From: Crocodylus rhombifer
Taxonomy: Eukaryota > Chordata > Crocodylia > Crocodylidae
Direction of reading: 5' to 3'
NCBI GenBank assembly: GCA_038503035.1
Contig: JAVSML010000028.1
Span: forward strand, 69,464 to 133,463
DNA length: 64,000 bases
The notes beneath the pieces are model-generated. The model was given only the letters and a program-made list of their open reading frames with translations. It did not search any database and had not been told where the DNA came from. The position numbers were made by a program, and so were the translations under genes. Positions 45,939-55,088 of the stretch are shown piece by piece (position 1 is the stretch's first letter; the number at the start of each line of letters is the position of its first letter).

Positions 45939-48106
45939 CAGCTTGTGTGCAAAGCAAACTTGATTAATTGAGTTGTTTGGACACACCAGATTTCTGGCGT
46001 GTCTCAGAAAGAAAATATATATGTATATTTGCTCCCAGATCACAGATTTAGTATGGACTAAGTAAAACATAAAATGCCATTCTTACAATCAGTTAAAAAT
46101 TCCATATTGACTTTTGTGGGGTCAAGATTTCACCCCAGCACCTGAACCAAGGCCTAGTGAAGTCTTTTCATTAGCTTCCGCGGACTTTGTATCAGATGCT
46201 CCGTTCTCAAAGTCATTCTGATCTTCAGTGTGTTTTTTCACTGGAATATCTAAGTAAAAGGACCGGAAACTGGAAAACAAAATACAGTCATATGAGGTTC
46301 TTTTATATAGAGATGTTGCATCCAGGAGCTAGGCTGGTGCCATCTCTGAAGATGAAATCTCTGTCTGACTATTAGACATCTGCCCTTCCTCCCCCTGCAT
46401 TCCCTTCTTCCACCCCCCACAACAGTTGCTCAAGTATTTGGGAACAACTGCATTTCCTTCTTCGCTATGCCATGCCAGAACCTGTTAGCTTCTCTTTCAG
46501 AAAGGATTCTATTTCTTCCCGTTGCTTCTTTTTCTCAGCCCCAGGTGGATTTGAATGTAGCTTGGTTTATGCGTCTCTCGTTGTTTGTCTGTTTTCATTT
46601 TGTGGTAAAACAATCCCCTCCATTTCAAACTTTACTTCTGTCAGGAAGGGAGAAGAGGAGCTCCATGAACTGCAATCTGACTATCTTGTCAGCCAGTTGG
46701 TTTGCTCAGATTTCCCCGGGCCTGGAGCTTGAAATTTGCAGCAAGATGTTGCCTGTTAAATGTGAATCTCTGTATTAGTTTTGCAGTGCACTTTCTGGCC
46801 TGTAATTGGAGGTCTGTGTTAACTAGCTAACAGTAACAGCCATTAATTAGCTCTTTGTTAGCTGGCTTCTTTCTTAATAGTCTTATGTTTGTCAGCATAC
46901 AGTAGACTGAGCTTCCTTTTGCTGCCTCTGTCTGAATCAGTATTCTGCATAAACTCTTATTTTTGTGTAGGTCCCAGCTGACAGAACCAAAGAAGTTCTT
47001 AGCACTACTGCAGTCACAGGCTAACCACTGTATCTTCAGTCAAAGAACCACTGTTAGATGAACAGTCAGCTTTAAATCATGGCCTTTGTGTGTACGTGTG
47101 TGTGTTCATTCATAGCTATTTTATTTTTTCTGCAGAGCTTAGAAAAGAGACACATTTCAGGCTGTGCTGTTTACCTGACAGAACAGTCAAAACAGTTTTC
47201 TGATTAAGAGGCAGTGGTAGACACCCAGTCTCTGTGGGCCTCTCCACATTAGTCGATAATGGAACCGTTTACTAACAGGCAAAGAAATTATTTATTAGGA
47301 TACGTAACCTTTAATTTAGAAGGAAGGTTTTACTCTCTAATATTTTTTCCTTATCCTCCCACTCTGCAAAATGCAGCAAGGCCAAAAATTAATGTATTTA
47401 TGCATTTGGTTCTATGTTGTTATGTGGGTGTCTCTGAAAAAGCTGGATTTTTAAGTGGAACAAATAATACACTTATAGCAATCTTTTTGGAAACAGCAGG
47501 ATTTTATAAAACTGAAGATCCAGATCAATCAAAATCTGTATATTATCTTCTCTGCTCTGTTAGTTTTAGATTTAAATATGTTTATACATGTGAAATTGCA
47601 ACAGAATATTCTTCAACTGCTGAAGAGGTCTCCAATACAGCAAGGCAAAGTCATATGGTTGGGGGGAGGTGGGGAGATGGTGGACTCCTTTTCCCTAACT
47701 TTTCTTATTTTTTTCCTGTAACAATCACAGCTGCTGCCTGGGATAACAGCTTTGTTTCATCTCATAAATTTAGACATGTGCAGTTGCTCCTTCTGTTCAC
47801 ATTGGAGGATGACATGAAGGGGTAAAATCTTCCCTTTGATGCACTCTTATACAGCGCCAGAAATCACAGGGTTTACTTAGGCTATAAACATGTATGAAAT
47901 TTAGCCCATAAACTCAAAACGTGCTTGAAATATATAACCATATTACCAAATGTCAATAGTAAATTAGATGGACATGTGAGATGGCAAAATATCTGCTCTG
48001 TTCACCAACTGCAATTGTTTACTCATATCCCAATTTATTCAGACAGAGAGAGAAATGAAGGGCATCTCTTCTGTTGGACTTATTTTATTCTGAAAAATGT
48101 GAATGG
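45939..48106. other. Mostly unique stretch; holds one 188-codon frame
   Basis: No transposon ends are recognised. At about 46.46-46.95 kb the sequence has runs such as agccattaattagctctttg that could be conserved regulatory DNA. The frame at 47259-47825 is listed separately. Confidence 0.4.
47259..47825 (+). CDS. 188-codon open frame of unknown status (low-confidence)
   Basis: This is the longest frame in the window outside a GC-rich repeat core or a LINE. It begins at an ATG in a reasonable vertebrate start context (A at -3, G at +4) and ends TAA. The translation is of mixed composition and matches no family I recognise: no signal peptide, membrane segment or zinc-finger pattern. A stretch rich in Phe, Ser, Tyr and Leu suggests translated AT-rich DNA. 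I see no obvious flanking splice sites or polyadenylation signal tied to it. A frame of this length in DNA of this composition is unusual but quite possible by chance across 64 kb. It is more likely non-coding than coding. Confidence 0.12.
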   Translation: MEPFTNRQRNYLLGYVTFNLEGRFYSLIFFPYPPTLQNAARPKINVFMHLVLCCYVGVSEKAGFLSGTNNTLIAIFLETAGFYKTEDPDQSKSVYYLLCSVSFRFKYVYTCEIATEYSSTAEEVSNTARQSHMVGGRWGDGGLLFPNFSYFFPVTITAAAWDNSFVSSHKFRHVQLLLLFTLEDDMKG

Positions 48107-48114
48107 CATTTTTT

Positions 48115-48995
48115 TAGAGGTGTATACACTGATACATCAGATCGGCCCCATATCGGATCGGCACCGGTATAAGAAAAACTGACTGTGTCAGCAGTTGGCT
48201 TTTTTTGGCTGATGTCACCAATAAACGCCCTGTGCATGCATGCAGCCACAGCGCAGCATGCAAGTGGCCAGGATCACAACATGGAGAGCAGCCGGGTCCG
48301 GCTGATCAGTCTTTTGTGAGGGAAGGGGCATGGGGGGGAGGGCAGATTGTGGCCTTAGCAATGAGGGAGGGAGGGCTGAGGCAGGTTCAGGGGCAAGTGC
48401 TGTGCAGCTGAGGCAGGGTGTGGGATGGATCCACAAGTGGCTCATCCAGCGGGTGCGGGGTGGGGGGTCTCACTGCTGTGCGCACCCTGGGAGGGCATGG
48501 GGCAAGTGCATTGGAACCTGCACGTGGGGCAGAGTGGGCTGCCACTGTGGGCTGGGGCTGGGGTGGTGCCGGGCTCTTACTGGCAGGGGAGCTGGGCTGG
48601 GGCTGTGCTGAAAGGGAGAGTTGGGGGGGCTACGGCAAATTTTGGGGTGGCTGCTGCCTGTAGCTCCCTGTATCCCCCGCCTAGTGGTTCTACTGCTTGC
48701 CCCAAGCACAGCCTCAGCCCAGCCCAGCCCCACCCTGTAGTGGCAGCCCACCCTACCCGACTCGCAGATCCAGGGTGCGCGCAGCAGCAGGAGCTGTGCC
48801 CCCCCCAACACACACCTCCTGGGTGAGCTGCTTGCGGCTCTTTGCCTTGCTCTGTCACTTCCCCCAAAACAGATTTACCAGCCACTCTCCATACTGCACA
48901 GCTGCATATCGGAATCGAATCAGTATTGGCTGATATGGCTCATTAAAAATCAGCCATCGGTATTGTCCCAACAATTCTTTATAGGTGCACCCCTA
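48115..48995. mobile_element. hAT-like non-autonomous element with TAGRGGTG ends, 0.88 kb
   Basis: The left end tagaggtgtatacactgata and the right end tttataggtgcacccctag (element ending at its final 'a') are inverted repeats of the TAGGGGTGYAC type. The subterminal regions carry the characteristic CG-containing words catatcggatcggcaccggt (left) and atcggaatcgaatcagtatt with gccatcggtattgtcccaac (right). The flanks gcatttttt and gtatttttt match at 8 of 9, consistent with an 8-bp class duplication, but low complexity weakens this. The GC-rich core yields frames on both strands (for example 48425-48826 plus) that are not considered genes. Confidence 0.7.
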
Positions 48996-49104
48996 GTATT
49001 TTTTTTTATAGCAACAACTTACAGGAGCACATTTAAAACAAGACAGGCCACTCCTCCTCCCAGCAGGACTTTGGTTTTCATGCACTCTTGGTTTCTTCTG
49101 GATC

Positions 49105-51215
49105 ACTTGAAATTCACAGCAAACACACCTTAAGGATGCAGGAGGCTTGGTGAAGGGATTCAGAGAGTGTTTCAGATGTCCTCAGAAGGAGAGAATTTTG
49201 GACACAGAAGGAGACTATCCTGATGCGGGGGAAAGGGGCCAAGAGGCTTCCTTGGCTGACCAGAGAAATCCAGAGCAGCCTAAAGGCAAAAAGAGGGGCA
49301 TATAAGCAGTGGAAACAGGGAGAGATTACTAAAGAGGAGTATGCCTCCACAGCTTGCAGTTGTAGGGAGGCAGTTAAAAAGACCATAGCTACCATGTAGC
49401 TGAGGATGGCTTCCCAAGTTAAGGATAACAAAAAATTGTTTTTCAGATATATAGGGAGTAAAAGGAAGTCCCAGGGCAGTATAGGACCACTACTGAATGG
49501 GCAAAAGCATTTGGTGACAGACAGGGGGGGACAAGGCTGAATTCCTCAAGGAGTTCTTTGTCTCAGTATTCCTAAACAAGGGGCAAGACAAGTCTCACAA
49601 TGGGATCGTAGAGAGACAACAGCTCGGTGCCAGACTACCAAGTGTTGACCCTGAGATGTTGCAGAGTCACTTGAAAAGACTGGATGCATTTAAGTCGGTA
49701 GACCCGGATAAGCTCCATCCGAGGGTACTGAAGTCACTGGCTGATGTCATTGCACAGCTACTGGCAAGAATATTTGAGTACTCATGGAACATGGGCCAGG
49801 TCCCGGAGGACTGGAAAAGGGCCAATGTGGTCCCTATTTTCAAGAAAGGGAGGAAGGAGGATCCAGGCACCTGTAGGCCAATCAGTCTCACCTCCATCCT
49901 TGGCAAAGTCTTTGAAAAGATTATTAAGGCTCATATAAGTGAGAGCCCAGCAGGAAAAATTATGCTGAGGGGAAACCAGCACGGGTTCATAGCAGGTAGA
50001 TCATGCCTGGCTAATCTAGTCTCTTTTTATAACCAGGTTACAAAGCACTTAGATGCAGGAGAAGGGGTAGATATCGTTTATTTAGACTTCAGGAAGGCCT
50101 TCGATACCATATCCCACTCCATACTGGTGAACAAATTAAGAGGCTGTGACTTGGGTGATTACACAGTCCAGTGGGTGACAAATTGGCTAGAGGGTTGTAC
50201 CCAGAGAGTGGTGGTGGACGGGTCAGTATTGACCTGGAAGTACATGGGCAGTGGGGTCCCGCAGGACCAATACTCTTCAATGTCTTCATCAGTGACTTGG
50301 ACGCGGGAGTGAAGTGTTCTCTATCCAAGTCTGTGGACGATACAAAACTGTGGGGAGAAGTGGACATACCAGAGGGCAGAAAACAACTACAGGCAGACCT
50401 GAACCAGTTGGATAAATGGGTAGAAAACAATAGAATGCGATTTAACAAGGAGAAATGTAAAGTGCTGCACCTAGGGAAGAAAAATGTCCAGCACACCTAC
50501 TGCCTAGGAAATGACCTGCTTGGCAGCACGGAAACAGAAAGGGATCTCAGAGTCCTAGTCCAAGATGAACATGAGTCGTCAGAGTGATGAAGTCATCAGC
50601 AAAGCTAACTGCACTTTACTGTGCATCAGCAGATGCATGACAAACAGAACCAAGGAGGTAATACTTCCCCTCTATCAGGCACTGGTCAGACCGCAGTTGG
50701 AATACTGTGTCCAGTTTTGGGTGCCACACTTTAAGAGGGATGTGGACAACCTAGAGAGGGTCCAAAGAAGGGCCACTCATATGGTTAAGGGCTTGCAGAC
50801 CAAGCCCTACAAGGAGAGATTGGGGCACCTGGACCTCTTCAATCTCCTCAGGAGAAGGTTGAGAGTCGACCTTGTGGCTGCCTATAAATTCATCATGTGG
50901 GTGCAGAAGGGAATTGGTGAGGCTTTACTCATCAATGCGCCCCTGGGGGTCACAAAAATAATGGCCATAAGCTAGCAGAGAGCAGATTTAGACTGGACAT
51001 TAGGAAGAACTTCTTCACAGTTAGAGTGGCCAAAATCTGGAATGGGCTCCCAAGGGAGGTGGTGCTCTCCCCTGCCCTGGGGGTCTTCAAGAGGAGGTTA
51101 GATAGGCATCTGGCTGGGGTCATCTGAACCCAGCACTCTTTCCTGTCTGTGCAGGGGGTTGGACTCGGTTATCTATTGAGGTCCCTTCTGACCCTAATGT
51201 CTATGAATCTATGAA
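49105..51215 (+). mobile_element. CR1 LINE, 5'-truncated, about 2.1 kb, with broken ORF2
   Basis: The longest retrotransposon here. It ends in two tctatgaa octamers (51200-51215), the CR1 3' hallmark, preceded by gggttggactcggttatcta. Upstream lies the ORF2 reverse transcriptase. The spacer before RT carries text such as gaggatggcttcccaagtta. RT block A, YLDFRKAFDTISHSIL, lies at about 50080-50125 and block B, SGVPQ, at about 50249-50263. The YxDD-type site reads SVDDTKL at about 50330-50350, where CR1 normally has FADD. The C-terminal block [12 protein letters not shown] lies at about 50690. The endonuclease domain and 5' end are missing. Confidence 0.95.
49656..50975 (+). pseudogene. CR1 ORF2 reverse-transcriptase relic, frameshifted
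   Basis: The coding relic is split into three frames. 49656-50312 covers the RT fingers and palm up to SGVPQ. 50171-50587 is in another frame, running GPILFN through SVDDTKL and the thumb. 50565-50975 returns to the first frame and holds the SYALVRP-like C-terminal region (here [16 protein letters not shown]). At least two frameshifts are therefore needed, the first near 50262-50272 directly after block B. With the catalytic F/Y-A-D-D box changed to S-V-D-D and no endonuclease, the product could not support retrotransposition. Confidence 0.92.
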
Positions 51216-51600
51216 CTATTAATATTCATAGAGGATCTCAGGCTTGTTAAAAGGCATTCAGTCTTTTCAACTTGTCAGGTCATTGGGGTTTACAACCTTC
51301 TGAACCTTGGAAATTCAATGCAAATGATCTCATATTTTTTCACTTAGATTTAGGCTTATTTGAGCTCACCATCCCTTCTGATCTCTAAGAGGTAATAAAC
51401 AAAGGGCTTGATCCTGTTCTCAGTGAAATCAATGGAATACAATTTGTGTGATGAATGCCCACAGTCAGCTGCTTTGTGCAGTGCACTGTGGGGGTGACGC
51501 ACCAAAATATAGACTCCTGTGTGGATCTGTGCTCCTCACTCGTTGTCTGTGACATGAGTTTCTCTGTTTGCCATCCCAAGTAGCGCCCTGTGCTTATATG
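51216..51600. other. Non-coding interval between CR1 and a hAT-like element
   Basis: About 380 bp. The text aagggcttgatcctgttctc, then agtgaaatcaatggaata (51400-51437), is a degraded dispersed amniote repeat word, comparable with the one at 16.55 kb. Nothing else is recognised. Confidence 0.45.
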
Positions 51601-52255
51601 CAACATTCCCTCTAAGGAGTAGCAGTCTGTGGGCGTGCCGCTTCGGTCTGTGAGTGCGCTGCTTTGGTCCCACCTCCCCTTTCTGGTGCAGTGTGAGACA
51701 CTGACTAAAGGTAAGCTCTTCACTCCTCACCTGGGGCAGGAAGTGGGGGCTGGAGGCTGGCACAGGCTGCGCCAGCTCCAGGGAACTGCTCCACTCCCCT
51801 GCATTGCCTCAGGGAGAGAGGAGGCATGTGGTGTCAGGTCCAGGGAGTGGAGCACTTCCCTGGAGCCAGCAGAGCCTGTGGATCAGTTTCCTGGAGCCCA
51901 CACCAGGCCCTGCCTCCATCCCTGCCTTGTCTCACCTTGGGGAGGAGCCACTGCCTGCCCTGAGTGAGGCTCCACCAACTCCAGGGAACTGCTCCATGGG
52001 CTCCGCTGGCTCCAGGGAACTGCTCCACTCCTCAGCCCTGACGCCGCATGCTTCCTTGCTTCCTGAGGCGATATGGGGGAGTGGAGCAGTTCCCCAGAGT
52101 TGGTGAAGCCCATGCCAGGTTCCCACTCCCACTCCCGCCTTGCCTCAGAGCTTACCTTCAGCTCCTCTCCCAGTGTGCAGCCTTGAAAAATCTGTGCGTG
52201 GCCAGACTTTTAGTTGTGTGTGGCCACCCACACACGCACCCTAGAGGGAACCTTG
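51601..52255. mobile_element. hAT-like non-autonomous element with CAAsrTTCCCTCTA ends, 655 bp
   Basis: The left end caacattccctctaagg and the right end ccctagagggaaccttg are inverted repeats (13 of 17 match). The flanking octamers cttatatg and cttgtgtg match at 6 of 8, as for an old hAT duplication. The subterminal text gtctgtgggcgtgccgc (left) and gcgtggccagacttttagtt (right) is CG-containing. The core consists of about five degenerate copies of a 'ccagggaactgctccact' unit in direct and inverted orientation. There is no transposase, and the frames on both strands in the core are artefacts of the repeat. Confidence 0.7.
51770..52110. repeat. Degenerate repeat array in the hAT core ('ctccagggaactgctccact')
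   Basis: Direct copies occur at about 51776, 51979 and 52010. Inverted forms (gagtggagcagttccc or gtggagcacttccctggagc) occur at about 51848 and 52078, with related words between. The mix of orientations suggests foldback-mediated duplication. Confidence 0.65.
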
Positions 52256-52263
52256 CTTGTGTG

Positions 52264-52879
52264 TACTGTCTGCTGTTGGTGAGTACCAAAATTTTCTTAT
52301 GAAAGTGGTAGAAATGGGTGGGGGGTCAGTACAGTTAAGGACTTGGAACATATCCCTATTTGTTACATTGTAAAATGATTTATCTTTATGCAAATTTGAG
52401 TTATATGCTGTTTTCCAGGAACACATGTACTTCATAAAGAGAGGGAAACCTGTACTCAATTAGTCAGCTCTGCAGTAAAGTGTAGATGCATCTTCATGTG
52501 TAGATGCACCCACTGAGCTATAGAGTAAGCCTCCCCCTTGCTTGGTCTTCTTTTGGCTTAATGAATCTTGGCTACTCAATGGGATGGCTTCATCAAGAAA
52601 GGCAAAGGTTGCCCTGAGCCTAGTCTGGCCTTATGGTAAGAACACTTTCCTGAGCAGTGAGAAAGAGAGTCAAACACCTTCCAGACAAGGAAGTACTAGA
52701 TTTCAAGTTTTCCCACTTCCTGGCTATCCAACCTGTGGCATAAGTGTCACAAATAGCACAGGCAACCCCTGTGTGGGATTCAGATTAAGAATCTCACATT
52801 AATCAAAATGCATAATTTGAGGTTGCAGGGATTCATCTAACTGCCACTTAAGCCTGGAAGTGAAGTAAGATTGCAGACA
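52264..52879. other. Non-coding stretch, nothing recognised
   Basis: No LINE tail, terminal repeat or domain-bearing frame seen. Confidence 0.5.
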
Positions 52880-53135
52880 TAGCCCATTCTTCCCCACTTC
52901 CTCTTCGGTGGTCAGGGCTTTCCACCTCTTGCTATGCTGGCTGTTGTGAAACTGGACCCCAAGGTACTTAAATCATTCCTTCAGGGTATACTGACCTAAG
53001 TTATGTTCACTTTGCATTCTGTAACTTTGGTTAACTTTCCATTCTTCATGGTGGTGCCATCAAACATGCCGCACTTCACCAAGCACATTGCCCCCTGAAG
53101 TGGAAGCATGGAATTACAGTCTCACAAGCTACTTG
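52880..53135 (-). pseudogene. Possible LINE reverse-transcriptase C-terminal relic, antisense
   Basis: Read on the minus strand, the sequence gives FKYLGVQFHNSQHSKRWKAL (about 52975-52917), preceded by MKNGKLTKV about 100 bp upstream. The 'NGK…FKYLGV' pairing is typical of the region after the RT palm in non-LTR retrotransposons. Stops interrupt the frame and no 3' terminal repeat is visible. The family is not identified; it is not obviously CR1. Confidence 0.4.
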
Positions 53136-53829
53136 GCACTCTTGCTCAGTAGTATCAATTAGCCAATACCAGGTGCTTTGTGAAAGTGGCTACACTGCTT
53201 CTAGTTTGAGGTCACCCATTCTGATCAATGCAGTGTGTGTCAGGATGCTGCTAGTAGGATTAGTAAGTATACTACATATATATAAACCTACTTTGGATTT
53301 GTGAATCATGGTTCCAGGTACACAGCTAAATTTTAATGAGATAATACACAGTATCACCCTAGCAGTGACAATATCCCTGTTTGAATCTGGACTTGAGCCA
53401 ATAAATCCTGTCTTTATGTAATAGACTTCTGGAGTTGAAGGATTTTTGCCTGTGAAAATTGGCATCTTTATGGAGATACAAAAATGTAATGAATCTTTGC
53501 AAATAATTTGCAAATAATTGTAATTCTGGATTATCTTTAATTAATGAGGAATAGGCATAATACCTCCAGAGGCTTGGAATGCTGTTTTGTGATTTTGTCA
53601 CAAATTATCTTTAATTTCTCCACTGGAGGATTATTTATCTTTCCCTGCTCCCCACGCTCATAAAGTAGAGACTTTCAGATTGTCTCTACTTTATGGCTCC
53701 TTTGTAAATTTGATCTACCTATTAGCAAGATTTCTTCTGCAGATGGTCAGCTTTAAGCATTAACATTAGGGCTAGAACAACTTTTAATTTTAGCTTTTTT
53801 ATAATATTTAGGTGCTTGCCTCTAATTCT
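53136..53829. other. AT-rich non-coding stretch
   Basis: No further element recognised. It contains a short inverted pair, taaagtagagacttt / tgtctctacttta, at about 53661-53693. Confidence 0.5.
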
Positions 53830-53832
53830 TTA

Positions 53833-55085
53833 GACTAAATATGGATAGTCAAAAAGCCCGAAGCAGAATCAATTCAATCTTCACAGGTTTCTATAAGCTG
53901 CATAGCTTGGACCAATAACAAACTTATCTGACATTCACTTTTCAGCTGGGAAAAGCAGCCAGATGCCTGCACTGGCCCAGGCCAGAAGACAGAGTTGGGA
54001 GCTACAGCATGCCTCCCAGCCTGCTGGCCACAGCAAGACCAGCCAATTGGGGCCATCCCCTATTGGCTGCCCAGCACATCCCCCCCCGCTGTCCCTCCGC
54101 AGCAGGTTGAGGAGCACCCTGTCCAGGTGTCAGCCCAGTTGGGGGAGTCTATACCTCAGGGGGTTTCCGTCAGCTGGACCTAGGGTCCCCCAAGCCCTGG
54201 TCTGCCCTGCCCCGGGGAGCTAAGGGAAATCCCCCTCCCTCCCTTCTCTGGTGTAGTCTGGCTGCTGCTCAGCTCTCCCAGCAGGTGGGAGATGGGAGGA
54301 GTCACCCAGGCTGGATCCCTGCCCATGCAGATGGGCATGAGGGCACAGGGGAACCCCAGCCTTAGGGGACTTCCCCTATCCTGGGGCTGCTCTGCCCCAA
54401 AGAGCCAAGCTCAGTATAGCTATTTGGCTCAGCTCCTGCCACAGGTGGGACAGTGAAGGAGTCTCTCAGGCTGGGCAGCCATAGGCATCAAGCCCCAGGG
54501 ACTTCTTCTCCTTCTCGGCTGTGGCAGTGGCAGAGCTAAGCAGTCACACTGATGGTGGTGGTGGGGAGAGGATTCGCCTTGGCTTCCTGGGCTACCCCAG
54601 GCATAAGGGTGGAGGAAACCTCTGGGGGACCCCAGGGCAGGGGAAGCCTCTGAAGGTAGCAGCTTCCCTACATGAGCAGATGCGCTGGGGGGACTGTTCC
54701 CTCCTTCTGACTTGGGACAGCTCTGTGACAGCCTAAGGGACAGGGCCAGCTAGGTGCTAGGCTTGAGCAAGAGCAACAAAATGTGAATCGTGTTCCAGCA
54801 GGCTGTCTTGCAAGGGGGGTGGGGTTGCGGGGGAGGTACAAAGCATCCTGGGATGCTGGGGGACTGAGACCTAACTTTGTGTTGGGAGGGGATCTAGGAC
54901 AGAAGTTCGATAGACCAGTTTAATCTAAATTAGTTATGTCTGATACTACATCTATCCAGGTCTATCTTAAACTAGGTTTGGCCATTTTAAAACCAGTCTG
55001 TGAGTACTGATCGTCTGTTCTGTTACAGGTTTAAACTAGTTTCCAATTGCTTATACTGGTTTATGTGTAATTTCTGTCTCTAGCT
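53833..55085 (+). mobile_element. PIF/Harbinger-like non-autonomous DNA transposon, copy 4, 1.25 kb
   Basis: TTA lies at 53830-53832 and 55086-55088. The left end is worn (gactaaatatggatagtcaa), but aaaaagcc, then gcagaatcaattcaatcttc, align with copy 1, as does gatgcctgcactggcccagg. The right arm is well conserved with copy 1: agcatcctgggatgctgggg, gtctgatactacat, ctgttctgttacaggtttaa, and the terminus gtaatttctgtctctagct. The core (54.0-54.85 kb) is GC-rich, about 450 bp longer than in copy 1, and differs in content. No transposase is present. Frames such as 53963-54223 (plus) lie inside and are not considered genes. Confidence 0.8.
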
Positions 55086-55088
55086 TTA

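Noticed and set aside
48205..48933. Gly/Trp-rich and Pro/Ser-rich frames
   Set aside because: They lie in the core of a hAT-like element and are mutual antisense shadows.
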